This document shows, one piece after another, positions 25,533 to 37,560 of a DNA stretch of 64,000 nucleotides. Source of the DNA: Micropterix aruncella (lineage: Eukaryota > Arthropoda > Insecta > Lepidoptera > Micropterigidae); NCBI GenBank assembly GCA_944548615.1, contig OX155961.1, positions 33,827,134 through 33,891,133 of the forward strand, written 5' to 3'. The stretch's first letter is position 1. Each line of letters begins with the position of its first letter. The notes below the pieces were generated by a model that saw nothing but the letters and a program-made list of their open reading frames with translations, was not told the origin of the DNA and did no database searches. The translations under genes and the position numbers were made by a program.

Positions 25533-26099
25533 CTGTTCAATAGAATTTCTGTTTTTAAAAACAATTTTTCATAATAAACATTCAACTGATTCGAATGACA
25601 GTCAACCTAATAACGAACTATTTATTTAACTCCTTTAACATAATTGCTTCATAAGTCCAACTGCTTCTAACATATTAATTAATTTAGGTAATTTAAGCCA
25701 TTTCATTATATTCCTATCGATTTACCATGGCAATGCATTTTGGTATGATTAATCAGTTAAAGTATTTAATAAATATGTAGTGTCATAATTATTACGAATT
25801 AAATAAAAAACTGAATGAATATTTAAATAAAACTTTTGTAATTACTAAACCAAACCATAATTCACACTTTATTGGATAATAATTATTTCATTTGAGTAGT
25901 TAGGTATATATGTGTAGTGTAATCACAATAAAACTCTCTCTAAGCATATTATATAATAATGAATAACTTACATTCATAAAAAATGGTATTATTATAAATA
26001 CAAATCGGTTGTGTCGCCCAAAAGCTTTCCCGGCAAGTAGCCAAGGGTTTTAAGCATGATGTCCCTTCGGGAAAGAGGTTGACCTTACTGAAAGTTCAA
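25533..26099. other. Duplicated GR 5' flank and dispersed repeat
   Basis: To about 25.88 kb it matches GR upstream blocks. At 26,000-26,080 lies the dispersed repeat also seen near 13.05 kb. Confidence 0.6.
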
Positions 26100-26260
26100 G
26101 TTAAAATAATATCGGTGAGAAACAATTCTAGATCGCACATCCAGATTTCCATGGAATGCGATTTCGTCTTGGTCATATTTCTATCTCCATCTTGAAAAAT
26201 ATTTAGCGCCTTCACAATACTTTCCCTCTTCGGATCACTGACGGCGGCAGGAATCGACTC
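26100..26260 (-). repeat. Interspersed repeat family A, fragment
   Basis: The minus strand shows the family A block (gaagagggaaagtattgtga), parallel to 13.56-13.72 kb. The 89-codon frame over it has no recognisable domain. Confidence 0.55.
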
Positions 26261-26771
26261 GAGGGAGATCTGCTTCTTACATAGGCAGTTATAAGTGGCC
26301 TGCTCCACCAGAGTAAGCTCACCTAGCAGCCTGGTTATACTACCACCTAATGGGAGAAACACCAATATTTTCTACAAATAGGTCCTTAAGTAAACAATAT
26401 TTTATTTTATTTTATTTCTAAGGTTTGTACAAACTAACATTTAAAACACCTTAAAACCATAAAGCTTTTCGCTTAATTTTTTAATTAATACCCAAGTCAA
26501 ACAACAATAACCTTGAAATGTAACCCTCAATAGAGATAAACTCTCATTGTACCTCAATTCTATTTTCAAATTACCACTTCATATAAGCTATACTGCTTAG
26601 AGGGTTCCGATCGAAAATATTAAACCGCTGGCAAAAAATCTCTTTAACGCAGACGAAGCTGCGGGTAGAAGTTAGTACAATATAAGAAAAGCTGTACAAT
26701 ATAAGCATAACATATTTATAAAGTATATGTATGTGTATACTTATACACATATTTTTTTAAATTATTTTCCA
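26261..26771. other. No recognisable gene
   Basis: AT-rich DNA. The region just before 26,772 resembles other GR 3' flanks. Confidence 0.45.
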
Positions 26772-28041
26772 TTACTTTTGTTGAGCAAACTGTATCAAAA
26801 TAAACATATATGCCGCGATATTTCCTAAAACTTTTATGGCGAAACTGATATCGATGTCGAAAACATCGATAATTGTAAATTTTACTTTACGAATTGTCAT
26901 CAGCTTCTTCAAGCACACCAATTCAGCCCTCTCTCTCGAATCTGAAATTGTATTAAAATATATGATATTTTAAAATGTATATAAATACATATAAATAATA
27001 TTAAAGTAACATTTTATTCTCACTGTATTCTGGGGTTGCTGATAAGATATACACGATCGAGTAGCAATCTAAGTATTCTTGTTTCAGTAGGTCGCATACC
27101 AGCATATTAAGAGGCCTATTACAAAATAGCGTAGGTATTCTTTTAAAATGACTTTAAAAAATGAACGCATTTTTTTTTGGATGTAACTATAAAAGATAGG
27201 ATAAATAAATAAAAAAATTAATAAATAACTATTCAACCCTGGGAGAAAACCGCGGCACTGAGCGCTCTTCTCTTGCGCAAGCAAATATATACACAATTTC
27301 TAATTGTTTTTTGCAGTGTTTTCTCCTTTCTAATGACAATAATTTATATTATGTCGTATTGCTAAAAGAGTGAACTTTAATATAGTATAAGTATTATATA
27401 AGAATCTTATTTTATTTCTGAGAAAATTAGAATGATACAGGAAGTTTTTTTTTAAATTTTGTGTAATTGTAAGTAATGTATACCTTGGATATGTGGTCAA
27501 AAAACGAAAAAATAAGGCCGCTATGGTCAACAAGAATACATGACGGACATAAAAAAAAATAGTATACGGTTTTCGTTGTAGTGATATTACTGTATTAAGG
27601 AGCTCAAAGTTTGCCTTCCGAGCGTTTTACGAATAACGACTTTCGGAAAATGGGCTGAATAAGTAAATAATATTCGTTATATCTAAAATTAAAGGCCGCT
27701 ATGGTCAACATCAAGAAATGGTCCAGGTAATTCAGTAATTAAAGTTTGTAGAAATCTCTTCATTTCTTGGAATTAGAACGCCAAAAATCCACTTTTCTTG
27801 CCTTTCTGGAAAAAATATGTGATAGGGCCCTTAAAGCAGAATATCAGTAGGCTGTGAGTAAACCAAATGGATTCTACAGTTAATACTGTCTTCTATAAAT
27901 ATAATTAGATATTTTTATTTATAATCAAAAATTTTCTTCAATAGAAATAAGTAATTTATATCGATTAACTACCTGAAAATATATGAAGCCAGTGAAGGTT
28001 AATAACAAGGTACAAAATGATTGCAGAAGAAAGAAGATCAT
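26772..28041 (-). pseudogene. GR exons 2-4 without exon 1, exon 3 interrupted (GR7)
   Basis: Exon 2 is 28041-27973 (69 nt, IFFLLQSFCTLLLTFTGFIY). Exon 3 spans 27892-27024 and contains a 720-bp TTAA element. Removing the element and one TTAA copy leaves exactly 145 nt in frame (TVLTVESIWFTHSLLIF to SATPEY). Exon 4 is 26941-26772 (170 nt) and ends with AAYMFILIQFAQQK. All splice sites are canonical. Intron 1 sequence continues to about 29.22 kb, then homology ends and no exon 1 is found. It is dead for two reasons, yet the coding text is otherwise clean. Confidence 0.9.
27111..27830. mobile_element. TTAA-flanked piggyBac-like MITE in GR exon 3
   Basis: The 720-bp insert has imperfect inverted ends (gaggcctattacaaaat and the complement of atatgtgatagggccc). 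TTAA duplications lie at 27107-27110 and 27831-27834. Inside, aaggccgctatggtcaaca occurs twice (about 27,513 and 27,693). No transposase is encoded. Confidence 0.85.
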
Positions 28042-28084
28042 CTGTTATAAACGAGCATTTTTAAAATAAAAATATAATTTTATA

Positions 28085-28680
28085 CTTTTACTATCCTGGC
28101 ACACAAACCGACCCGGAGGGGAATTATTGTAAAGGCGCAAATTTTATTATCGAGATAAAGAAAGAAATATTAATTTTGAGCCCCCTTGAGATTATTAGGA
28201 CTATTGCTAGATGGTAGTCTGACTGCGAGTCTGCTGTGTGTCGCTGTGCCTGTGTGTATTCCTTCACGATACCGCCCAAACGTTTAACCAATTGAGCTGA
28301 TTTAACAAGCAGTCATGATTTGGTTATGGCAAGATGCGGAGGAGATTTGGTTATGGCAAGGATGCGGTTGAAATCGATCCGCCGTTGAGCGACTTGCCAT
28401 ATATCGATATCGCAATATTGGACTGAGAGATTTGTAATTTGGTACACAGATGCCTTGTTGCCAAATCACAATGTAAAATTTTAGTTCGAAGATCTTGTAG
28501 TCAAGCTAAACTAATAATATTTAAATTCCGCCATATATTTAAATTAATTATTAACGCAATATATTGGCGCTCGCCCAAGCCTGCCCTTAAACAAAACGCG
28601 CCTCTCAAGGCGGTTACAACAGAAACCAACCGGGCTCTCCCGCCAACCGATAGAGGGCGGTTTGTTTTATGAAATTAATG
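28085..28680 (+). repeat. Interspersed repeat family A, in GR7 intron 1
   Basis: Collinear with 15.65-16.2 kb, including gacccggaggggaattattg and the gtctgctgtgtgtcgctg stretch. Its shared position in intron 1 indicates co-duplication with the receptor gene. Confidence 0.7.
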
Positions 28681-31600
28681 TCAAAATGAAATCAGTCCAT
28701 TCTACATGTCTACTTGCCGAGATATTCTTGAGGTTGATTTTTGAGGTTGAATATTTTTGAGATATTTTTGAGGTTGAATAGCCTGTTCGCGACTTCACCA
28801 CATACTTGTCAAGGGAATTTAAGTGTAACTAAAGAAGAAAATATCTTTTTTTAATTTGTTTGTTCGTTGAAATAAGATGATTATGGAAGTTTTTGATATT
28901 TGAGGATTTTTGATTTTTTATATGACTTTAGAAGTTAATGATTTGTTCTTGGAGGAGACTATTCCACAAAAAAAAGTGAGCAAGAGTACATAAATCTAAT
29001 GAATGTTGAACATAAAAAATGCTTTTCTCAGTAACCTAAGCCTAAATTACAAAAGTAGTAGGTGGCTTCCAACTTAGTTTTAGGGTAGAATAAAAAACTG
29101 TCTAAAAACAATTCTAATGTCCAAAAATATATTTCTTACAAAAATGTTAATAAGGTCTTTTAATTTCACTTACTATAATACGCCTTGTTTATTTTCATCC
29201 AGCAGGTCCTCACAACTGAGACTGACATCATCTGGTGGCTGTTTCCATACAAGTATATAAATTATCCCACTGTTATTTTAAACTAACCTTATTTACATGG
29301 CGTTACTAGCTCACCAAGCAATTCCTCCATGTATACTTCTGGAGAATTGCTGTCTTCAAATATTAAAGTAGAGTAATTTGGTTGGATGTATGTCCTCAAA
29401 GACCTATTTTTCTTTTTAAATAAATGTCTCTCCTTAGAACACATTCTTGACTGTCTGGTAAAGTATTTTATACCATATACTTTAAAACTAAATCAACTCC
29501 CTGGAAGGTATCCAAGTTTTCAAATCTCTCTTTTTACCGATACTGTTAATTAAGAATCTGTATCGTATCCTATAAAAGCATGGGAAAACAGGTTTGGTGC
29601 AAGGATTAAAATTAAAACCCAACGAATTTGAAAATCAACATTAATCTTTTATTTTAGTTTAATATTAACTTACTACCATATTTAAAGATATCTACAAATA
29701 TGAAGAAATTTTATTGTAATCTATTTGAATTTTGAGCTTGCATCCTTTTCGTGCGTTGTGCGGTTCTGGGGCTAAAAACTTCACGAACACAATCACTTGA
29801 TTTCAACCAATTTCTGGTCTTATTCTTCAATATGAGCAAACCGGAAAACCCTTTTTCGCATTTTTAAGTTGTGGAAAAGTTTATAAGTTATTACAAGGCA
29901 AATCTCCGAAATAAAGGATATGAAATTGCTCCTCTACAACATAACAATTCAATAGAAACTGATTCTTCCTTAAAGTGTGGATAATTTAAAGTGAAATCAG
30001 ATCTACCTGGATTTCTTTTGCACTTACTTCAACAACAATATCAAAAATATTTCGAAATACCTAATGGTTATAATTCTTTATTCTGTATATATTTCGGGAA
30101 ATAACGGTCCAATTCGTCGACCACCATAAAGAGATAACTTAAAATATTTTCTTGCAAATTCAAAGTGATTTTGTCATCGTTATTCTTGCATTCCCCCAGT
30201 CAGAACTCAAATTGTGAAGATATCGTGACATTTCCAGTTACGGTTAATAAAATATTTGTAAACATCAAAAATAAGAAAAATATCGGGTACCTATTGTACC
30301 ACAAATACTGGCCAAATTGATAGAAAATTTGCCATAATCATAAAACGTTCAGTGACTGACTTACTCGAAAAAAATTTGGACCAAATGTCGCTGAAAATCA
30401 CAGAATTCAGTGAATGAGTAATGAATATCGGCGATTCAGTAAGTGTAAGTGTTTCATTATTAAATGCTACAAAAACCGTGCCAAAAAGTAGGACGAAATA
30501 TAATTTATAATTATTAATTAACTATAGAAATGCTAGAACGAAGACGCTCTAAGTATCACGCAGAAGAAAAACATATCTAGCCACGACAACCCCTCCAGAA
30601 ACTATCACTATAACAGATATCAGCTACAAATAATTTTCAAAAATTAATGATTGTAAACAATAGTGCGAACTTTGAAGAAAGAACATCATAATTTAGCAGT
30701 TTCATATTTATAGATATGAAGTGCAAAAAATGGATTTTAGTAAAAGACACCATTTTTTATTACACCTGTTTTAAAAAAGAGATACAATAGTTAAAGTTCA
30801 GAATAAATAAACCTTGTGATAGAATACATTCGAAATCATCACTGCACCCTGAATAAAAAAAGTGAAAAGGCTGAAAAAGAGTCAAGAGCCTACGGCCTTG
30901 AATAAATAGTAAGCAACGGTTTCTTAGAATTGACCCAGTGAGGACAACCTGGCCTTATTAGAAGAAGTCAATGGATGGATAGTAAAAGGTCTAAACAAGT
31001 AGGAGCAACCGAACAGGAATCAAACATTCATCGACAGGTTGCCAAAGGAATGGGGTGTCCACGATAATAAATCGCAGAATGTACAATTTCAGATAAGAGG
31101 CATAAATGAAACTTGCTAACACCTGATTAATAATGCCAGAACAGTTAACAATTTTATACTTACAGTACAAAAACTTAAAGATGTATCACCAAACATAATG
31201 ACCTCACCTAGAAACAGAAATTCTCATAAAAAGTTACAAAGGAAAACCTACGATTTTGACACGACCAAATAATTGGTACCTAACAATAACAAGAGAAATA
31301 AGGGAGGCAAAAGGACCGCGGCCATAGAAAAATGAGCTCGAAGTTATGGACGAGTGAAACTTTATACAAAAGAGGATAACTCAGAGCAGGCAGATGTGGC
31401 AGGACATGGCAAAAAACTATTTTAACAAAAACAATAATTTAAAACATATAACACGACTACCGGTACAAAAACTGAACTATTTGTGTATATAATTATTAGA
31501 AACAATTTGTTCGTGCAGAAAAGCACGTTAATATTATTTGTTTTACATTTGAACAATTTAGCACCCTATAGAAACTCGGGATGACAACGATACTAACAGA

Positions 31601-31930
31601 ACCACACACTTCTAAATCGGTCCAAGCGCTTAGAAATTATGATGGAATAAAGAAACGGAAAACATACATACATGAATCCTGAATACATTACACTCCTTTT
31701 CGTGTTAGGCAGTGGTGTAAAATCGAAATGCTCGCACTGAATACAAAACAAACGAGTGTGCCCATTGCAAAGTAGAGCTACTCTTCTATTATACATATAA
31801 CCTCCACTAAATATACAATGTTTCTAATCTTTGCACATTGTAGGTACTAGCTAAGCTTTGCACATTGTACAATATTTCTAAATGAATATTTATGCACAAA
31901 GTTTAAAATGGTTTTTTTTTAAATTTGACA
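28681..31930. other. GR intron remnant, unassigned DNA, then GR 3' flank
   Basis: To about 29.22 kb it parallels the GR4 intron 1. From 29.23 to about 31.0 kb I see no gene. One minus-strand stretch near 29.74-29.85 kb (GFSGLLILKNKTRNWLKSS) faintly resembles a hAT-type transposase end, not enough to call. From about 31.2 kb it is the duplicated 3' flank of the next GR. Confidence 0.5.
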
Positions 31931-34900
31931 TTATTTTTGTTGATCAAACTGTATTAAAATAAACATAAATGCCATGATATTACCAAGAACTTTAAAGGCG
32001 AATCTGATATCTATGTCGAAAACATCGAAAACGGTAATTTTTACTTTATGGTTTTTCATCAGCTTCTTCAAACACAACAATTCAGCGGCCTCTTTCGAAT
32101 CTGAAAGTTTAATAAAATAGGTAATATAATAAAATCTATAGTATATAAATACTCCAAAGTAACATTGTAAAGAGGAAAATCAACACATTCAGAATGAATT
32201 AAAGATAATTATTTAGTTAATAATTGCGATAAGAATATTTAAACATACGTTTTTTTTTATATTTTAATTTTTCAACAATTTGTACCTATTCATTATTTTA
32301 TTTTATTTTATTTCATTTAATTTAATTACGTATTTGATTACAATTCCATTTTAATTATAATTTACGATTATTTGTTTGATTTAAGTTTATATATTTATAT
32401 TTCTGATGATTATTATTATTATTATTTAGCACTACTTTAATTAGTTTTAATTTAATTTAATTTAATTTACATAATTTTAACATTAAATATTGAGATACTT
32501 TTCATTTTTATAAATTGACAAAAATACGACATTATATCATTCTAAAATTTTTCATTTCTATTAAGCAATTGATATTTTAAAAAGTGACAATCAATTTGCA
32601 TTTTTATTAATTCTGATTATTCTAATGTTAATTTTGTTTTATTTATTATTTGGATTAGATTTAGTTTTATTTTATTTTATTTTTATTTTAAAAAGATTTG
32701 AATTTTCTATTTTTAATTTAATTTTTTGTAGACTATTTTAATAATTAGTTTTATTTAATTGTGTCTAGAAATATATGCATTGTTAATAAATAGTAATCAT
32801 AATGCACAAAGAAAATTGCTCAAGTCTGCCTTAGAACAGGCTCAGGCCTAGTTAGGCGACTTTCGGTCATAACCATGTCTCAGTCACAATAAGAATCAGT
32901 TTTCTGCTATTGCCTCATTTACATACAGTGTGACATGGTAAAATGTACTAGTTAAATTTTGTAATACCTACTCTAAATAAAATAAATAAATAATCTCACT
33001 GTATTCTGGGCTCACTGATAACATATACACAATTGAATAGCAATCTAAGTATTCTCGTTTTAGTAGATCGCCTGCCAGCATAATAACGCAGAATATCATT
33101 ATGTCGTGAGTCAACCAGATAGCCTCTACGGAAAATAGCGTGCCCTGTAAATATAAATGAAGATTTTTATTTTATATTCAAAGTTTCTATTCAATAGAAT
33201 TAGGTAAATTTGACGATTACCTACCTCAAAATATATGGTGACAGTGAAGTTTATTAACAAGAAACAGAATGATTTCAGTAGGAAAAATGTCATCTGTAAT
33301 ACAAGTCCATTTTCAAATGTAAATATATTACTTTTATTTTAAAACGACGAGTGCTACAAATTTCACGCGGTAAATTCGTTTTCTATGATATTTATAACGA
33401 GTTAATTAGTCATGTACTAATTTTTTATTTTGCCCAATATTGAAAAAAAAAATTTATTGAACCTAAAATAATAGTTTCCTCAGTAACCAAGCTCTATATG
33501 ATACAAGTAGTAAGGTACTTTTAACTAAGCTTTTTATGTAGAACTAGCTTACCCGGCGAACTTTGTACCGCCTAACAGTAAATGAATATCGTGTTACAGA
33601 TTAGCTGAACTTAATTTATGATTTTATGAAAGTAATAAAATGAATACAAAATAAATATTAAGTTCACTACTTTATTAAGATAATAACACAAAAAGAAACA
33701 TAAAAGTACAAAAATTAAGTATATCAATCGCGTGTCAGCAAGACATGATTTAATTAAACTATTTACATATTGTACAGCATAGGATGCACTCGGTTTCATT
33801 CTCTTCATTGAAGCACCTTGTGATATACGACATTTTTTGGTTTTTTATTAAGCGCAAAAACAAATAAAGCGGATGATTTGTCGACACGTGAACATGCCAC
33901 ATACAACTGACCATGGGAAAAACACGGGTTTTCATTTTGTATGGGAAAATGTTTTTTCATTTGTTTTAATTTTTCGACAATTTTCCATTTTTTGTTTTTA
34001 ATAGTTATTCTGCTATTCGGGACGGAGACAAATATAACAAATCAAAAACCATGGAAATCGGTCCATCCGTTCCCAAGTTATAAGTGTTCGAACAATCCCG
34101 ACTTTGTTTTATATATATGTAGATAAGAAATTTTACGAAAAAAAAATGTTAATATGTTTCTCAGATAATTTTTTTTTTAAACTTTTTTAGTTTCATATAA
34201 TCCTCATGTAAATAAAAAGAAAAGTTTGTCATAAAGACGCAAAAACTCCAAAAACAAGAAATATATAGCACACTTGCCTTCATATTATTCATTAAATTTG
34301 CCAATGCGTTCACTTTAAAAATCTTCAAATAAACCTCGGTCATAAATTTAACTCCCGACCTTTTAATACCGTTGCCATTTTCTTCGTCATTGAAGGGTAA
34401 AATATTTATTATTTTGCTTATTTTGACGAATCTTGTATTTCTTATAGCAAGACTTTCATAGTTTATAGTCACGTCTTGAAGAGTTACTTTCCAATAGCTG
34501 ACCAGTTGGATCTTGAGGTCATGAAGACTAGACGTAATCGTTAAAATTTCGTCGAAAAATTGAAACATTTGTAAATCTATCACAAAATCACAGAAACTCG
34601 AGATGAAAAGTCCATGGCTAATGAATGGATATCCATAAAACAGTGCGTCCTTAGCAACTGCTACGATTAAAGTAATAATAAAAATTATCTTTAAAATGGT
34701 TGCGAAAGAATCAAAACTGCTTTTGGAGCATTGTTGTGTAAAATCTTTGAGGTCTTTAACACAGTTCGCAAAGCGTAAATTCAAACCGCTATTAATGATT
34801 TCTATTACAATAGCGGTCACAGCGGATATAAGCATCGAACTGAAGATGATAGTTTGTGTCGTCGACCGCAAATAGGATGTGCCGTAGGAATAGACCCAGA

Positions 34901-35093
34901 AGTTGCTAAATACAACGAACTTCAGAACCAATATTATTCCGATTAATAATAAGCAGTATGTTTTGTAAATTACACCGCTTTGTACGACGACATTTTCTTT
35001 GATACGAGTTTTGTCGATGGCGAAAACAATGGTCAATATATTAAAAACTTGGTTCGTTAGTGCGTAAAAACTTGTTTTTCCTAAAAAATACAT
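31931..35093 (-). CDS. Gustatory receptor, complete, four exons, about 399 aa (GR6)
   Basis: The exons are 35093-34278 (816 nt), 33293-33225 (69), 33144-33000 (145) and 32100-31931 (170), with phases 0, 0 and 1; the joined 1,200-nt frame has no stop. It starts MYFLGKTSFYALTNQ. Conserved landmarks are FANCVKDLKDF, FCDFVIDLQMFQFFDEIL and VKFMTEVYLKIFK, and the C-terminal end KVLGNIMAFMFILIQF. By family it is a 7tm_7 ligand-gated channel of taste neurons. Intron 1 has a GC donor (AAG|GCAAGT) and contains a Helitron remnant. Intron 3 is 899 bp versus 79 bp in GR2 because of an 820-bp insertion starting 10 bases after the exon. Coding capacity is intact; expression cannot be judged. Confidence 0.92.
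32171..32990 (+). mobile_element. 820-bp insertion in GR6 intron 3 (LINE-like 3' tail)
   Basis: The GR2 intron reads aacattgtaataatctcac. Here the same text is split after aacattgtaa and resumes at taatctcac. The insert is very AT-rich and ends in a TAAATAAAATAAATAAA tail like that of a non-LTR element. It carries no ORF, and no clear duplication longer than TAA is visible. Confidence 0.7.
33340..33400. repeat. Fragment of the CGAAACGTC hairpin family
   Basis: The text gtgctacaaatttcacgcgg, then taaattcgttttctatga, matches one outer arm of the 44.7 kb inverted repeat. The motif half is absent. Confidence 0.65.
33544..34130 (-). mobile_element. Helitron remnant with helicase C-terminus
   Basis: The minus strand encodes NPCFSHGQLYVACSRVDKSS, then ALFVFALNKKPKNVVYHKVL and a stop near 33,808, the characteristic last motif of the Rep/Helicase protein of Helitrons. 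The element end on the minus strand reads CGCCGGGTAAGCTAG followed by T, fitting a Helitron 3' terminus at 33,544. The rest of the protein is missing. It lies in intron 1 of GR6. Confidence 0.75.
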
Positions 35094-35430
35094 CTTTTCA
35101 ATATAAATACTGATTTTTTAAAATATTTTTTCGCAATAAAAATTCAATTAATTCGAATGATAACCAGCTAAATAACCAACTATTTCATTCAACTCACAAA
35201 GTAGAATTGCTTCATAAGTCCAATTGCTTCTATCATATTAATTAATTAGGATAATTTAAGCCATTTTATTATATTTCTGTCAATTTATATATAATTAATC
35301 AGTTAAAGTAGATACTAATTATGTAATGTCATAATTTTGTTTATTAATACAGATTCCATAATAATACTCATTGTATTTTAAATAAAACTCTTTTAATTGC
35401 TGCTTCAAACAGTATTTCACATTTTATTAA
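35094..35430. other. Duplicated GR 5' flank
   Basis: Matches the upstream blocks of the other GR first exons; the presumed GR6 promoter lies here, though no element can be named. Confidence 0.6.
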
Positions 35431-35439
35431 ATAACTATC

Positions 35440-35770
35440 TGTACCCGGACACGCGTGGCTGTGGCTAATTCTGGTTATATAGAAAAGGAAGAAAAGAGAA
35501 AGCATGCGTTTCTAATATTTAATTTAACAATGCTTGTTGATATAGGCACAATATATTAATTTGTTGATCCATTAGCTGTGCAGATATAGAGATTTTCTGG
35601 TTTGCCGACTCTAGAACACGTAACATATAATTGTCCATATGAAAGCATATGGCATCCCTGGCAGATTGAGCGAATTCGAAAATTCTGTTGGATAATCAAC
35701 AGCTTTATCTGCTTCAAAAACAGTGTCGACGGATTCGTATGGACTGCCTCCCTTTGAATGTTAGACACAA
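35440..35770 (-). pseudogene. Helitron helicase C-terminal remnant
   Basis: The minus-strand frame 35,768-35,556 reads QGCHMLSYGQLYVTCSRVGK, then PENLYICTANGSTN. The GQLYV(T/A)CSRVG motif is the final conserved block of Helitron/PIF1-type helicases. Upstream parts are not recognisable. Confidence 0.7.
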
Positions 35771-36939
35771 TGATAATAATGATTTCGTAGACTGCTCGTA
35801 CACTCAGGCGATCGTCTTTTGACTGATTTTATACTTATATTTGGTTTGGATATTGGGAAATACTTTCTCAACCATTACTTCTTTTGGCGTCACAAAATTT
35901 TAGAAGTTAGAATATAATGAAATTTCTAAAGTTCAGATCAACCGGCACCTTTTCGCCCCCAATTTTGATAAATTTTGAATGGTTTTGAATTCAATCAATT
36001 AAAAAACGATATAAATAAGCTAACCCATAAAAACAATGTTTTATTATAAATCTTATTATAAATCTTTTATATGTTACACTACAGGGTACTTGCATACTTC
36101 CAAAAAGTAATTCATTTCCCTCTTGAAAATATAATCTTCTCCCTCCAAAAATATTTTTTTGATATATAATTTATCATATAAATACAAATCAAAGCAATTT
36201 TATTCACGCATATGTTGAAACCATAAAACCAATTATTTGTATTTCTGCTATCTTTATATCGTATCTCTATGACCTTCGCAAAAAAAATACTTTTATTAGA
36301 CTACGTGATGACAAAGTACTTTGAGAAAAGGGAATAGATTCAATAAAAAATCTTGTGCTTGGGCGGACATTCTATAACACAGCGTAACATAACATATATG
36401 TTTATAACACAGCGAACATAAATTAATAAAAAAGTTTGAAAAACATAAGTAAATGAGTAATTTAAAAAAAAATAAGGAGTACGTAAAATGATTTAAAACA
36501 TGGTAATTAATAAATAATCTGTTTAATATAATCATAAAGAAATAATAATAATCTGCTCATTATATAAATAATAAATTTAACCAGATATAAAATAAAACCC
36601 AACCTCCAAAAATATACAATTATAACTTGGGAACAGATTCCTTTATAACATATAACTTTATAACCTTATAACTTTATAACAGATTCCTTTTTAAGTAATA
36701 TTTAATGATAGCTAATTTAAAGAGCTTTAATACGTGTTAATTGAAAATGTTAGTAAGTATTACATGAATTTTATATGACATGTTTTTCTGAAGTATTAAT
36801 AAAGTATCTTTATGAAATGTTTTTATAACGTTTCATATGAAGAATTGAACAATAATTGTATTTTTAATTCTGAAGAGAGCTTCCTGAGCATGCCCTTTAA
36901 TATTCATAATGTTTCGTTTGCTGACCTATCGCCTTTTGC
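35771..36939. other. No recognisable feature
   Basis: AT-rich DNA. Short direct repeats of an aactttataac type occur near 36,650-36,690. No credible ORF. Confidence 0.5.
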
Positions 36940-37560
36940 TGTTTTCGTTTTCTTGTACTTTACTTTCCTGCCAATCGTCGAGGAGGTAAAGTATTGTGAA
37001 CGGCTAAAAAAAATCGGTATGAAGACAGATATATGCATTTTGACCCCCCCCCCCCCCCCCCTCTTTCCTCCTCTCACCCCGAAACGATTAAGACCGTTTG
37101 CAGAATAAAATCTGTCTGTCTGTTTTTCTGTCTTTGTGTATTGCTCCACGATAGCGCCCAAATGCTTCATCCGATTAAGCTAAAATTCGGCATGCATGCA
37201 TCATTCGGTCATGGCAAGAGTTGAACTGATTGTGGTTGAAATCGGTCTACCAGAGGGCGCGCTATTCATGCTACAATCTCTATATATTGGACTTATAGAC
37301 TTGAAAACGGTACACAGATGCCTCGTTAAACCGAAATCACCCTGTAAGTCCGCCATAAATTTATTAAATAGATGGGCCTTTAAAAGCGACGAGGCTTGCA
37401 ATGCGATTCGACTTCAAATTCTCACGGCGACATGCGTTTGCAATTTGATTTTTAAATGGAATGAGATGACGCGCGCATGAAATTCAGATTTTCATTGCGT
37501 CGCGTCGCATATCAATAGAAATTTTCGCTAACTGCTCATCGACTTCATTTATGAAATAAA
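36940..37560 (+). repeat. Interspersed repeat family A
   Basis: It runs from the cgaggaggtaaagtattgtg block through an 18-C run at about 37,046, a CTGT-rich stretch and the ccacgatagcgcccaaatgc block. It then reaches tggtcatggcaagag-type text shared with 15.87 and 28.3 kb. ORFs here are repeat translations. Confidence 0.75.

Noticed and set aside
26096..26365. 89-codon minus-strand frame as a host gene
   Set aside because: Its downstream part is a family A repeat also present near 13.6 kb; no domain is recognisable.
32171..32990. Insertion in GR6 as a gene-breaking event
   Set aside because: It lies inside intron 3, ten bases after the donor, and leaves the coding sequence intact.
36812..37170. 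88-98-codon frames around the poly-C tract
   Set aside because: They overlap family A repeat and a homopolymer run.
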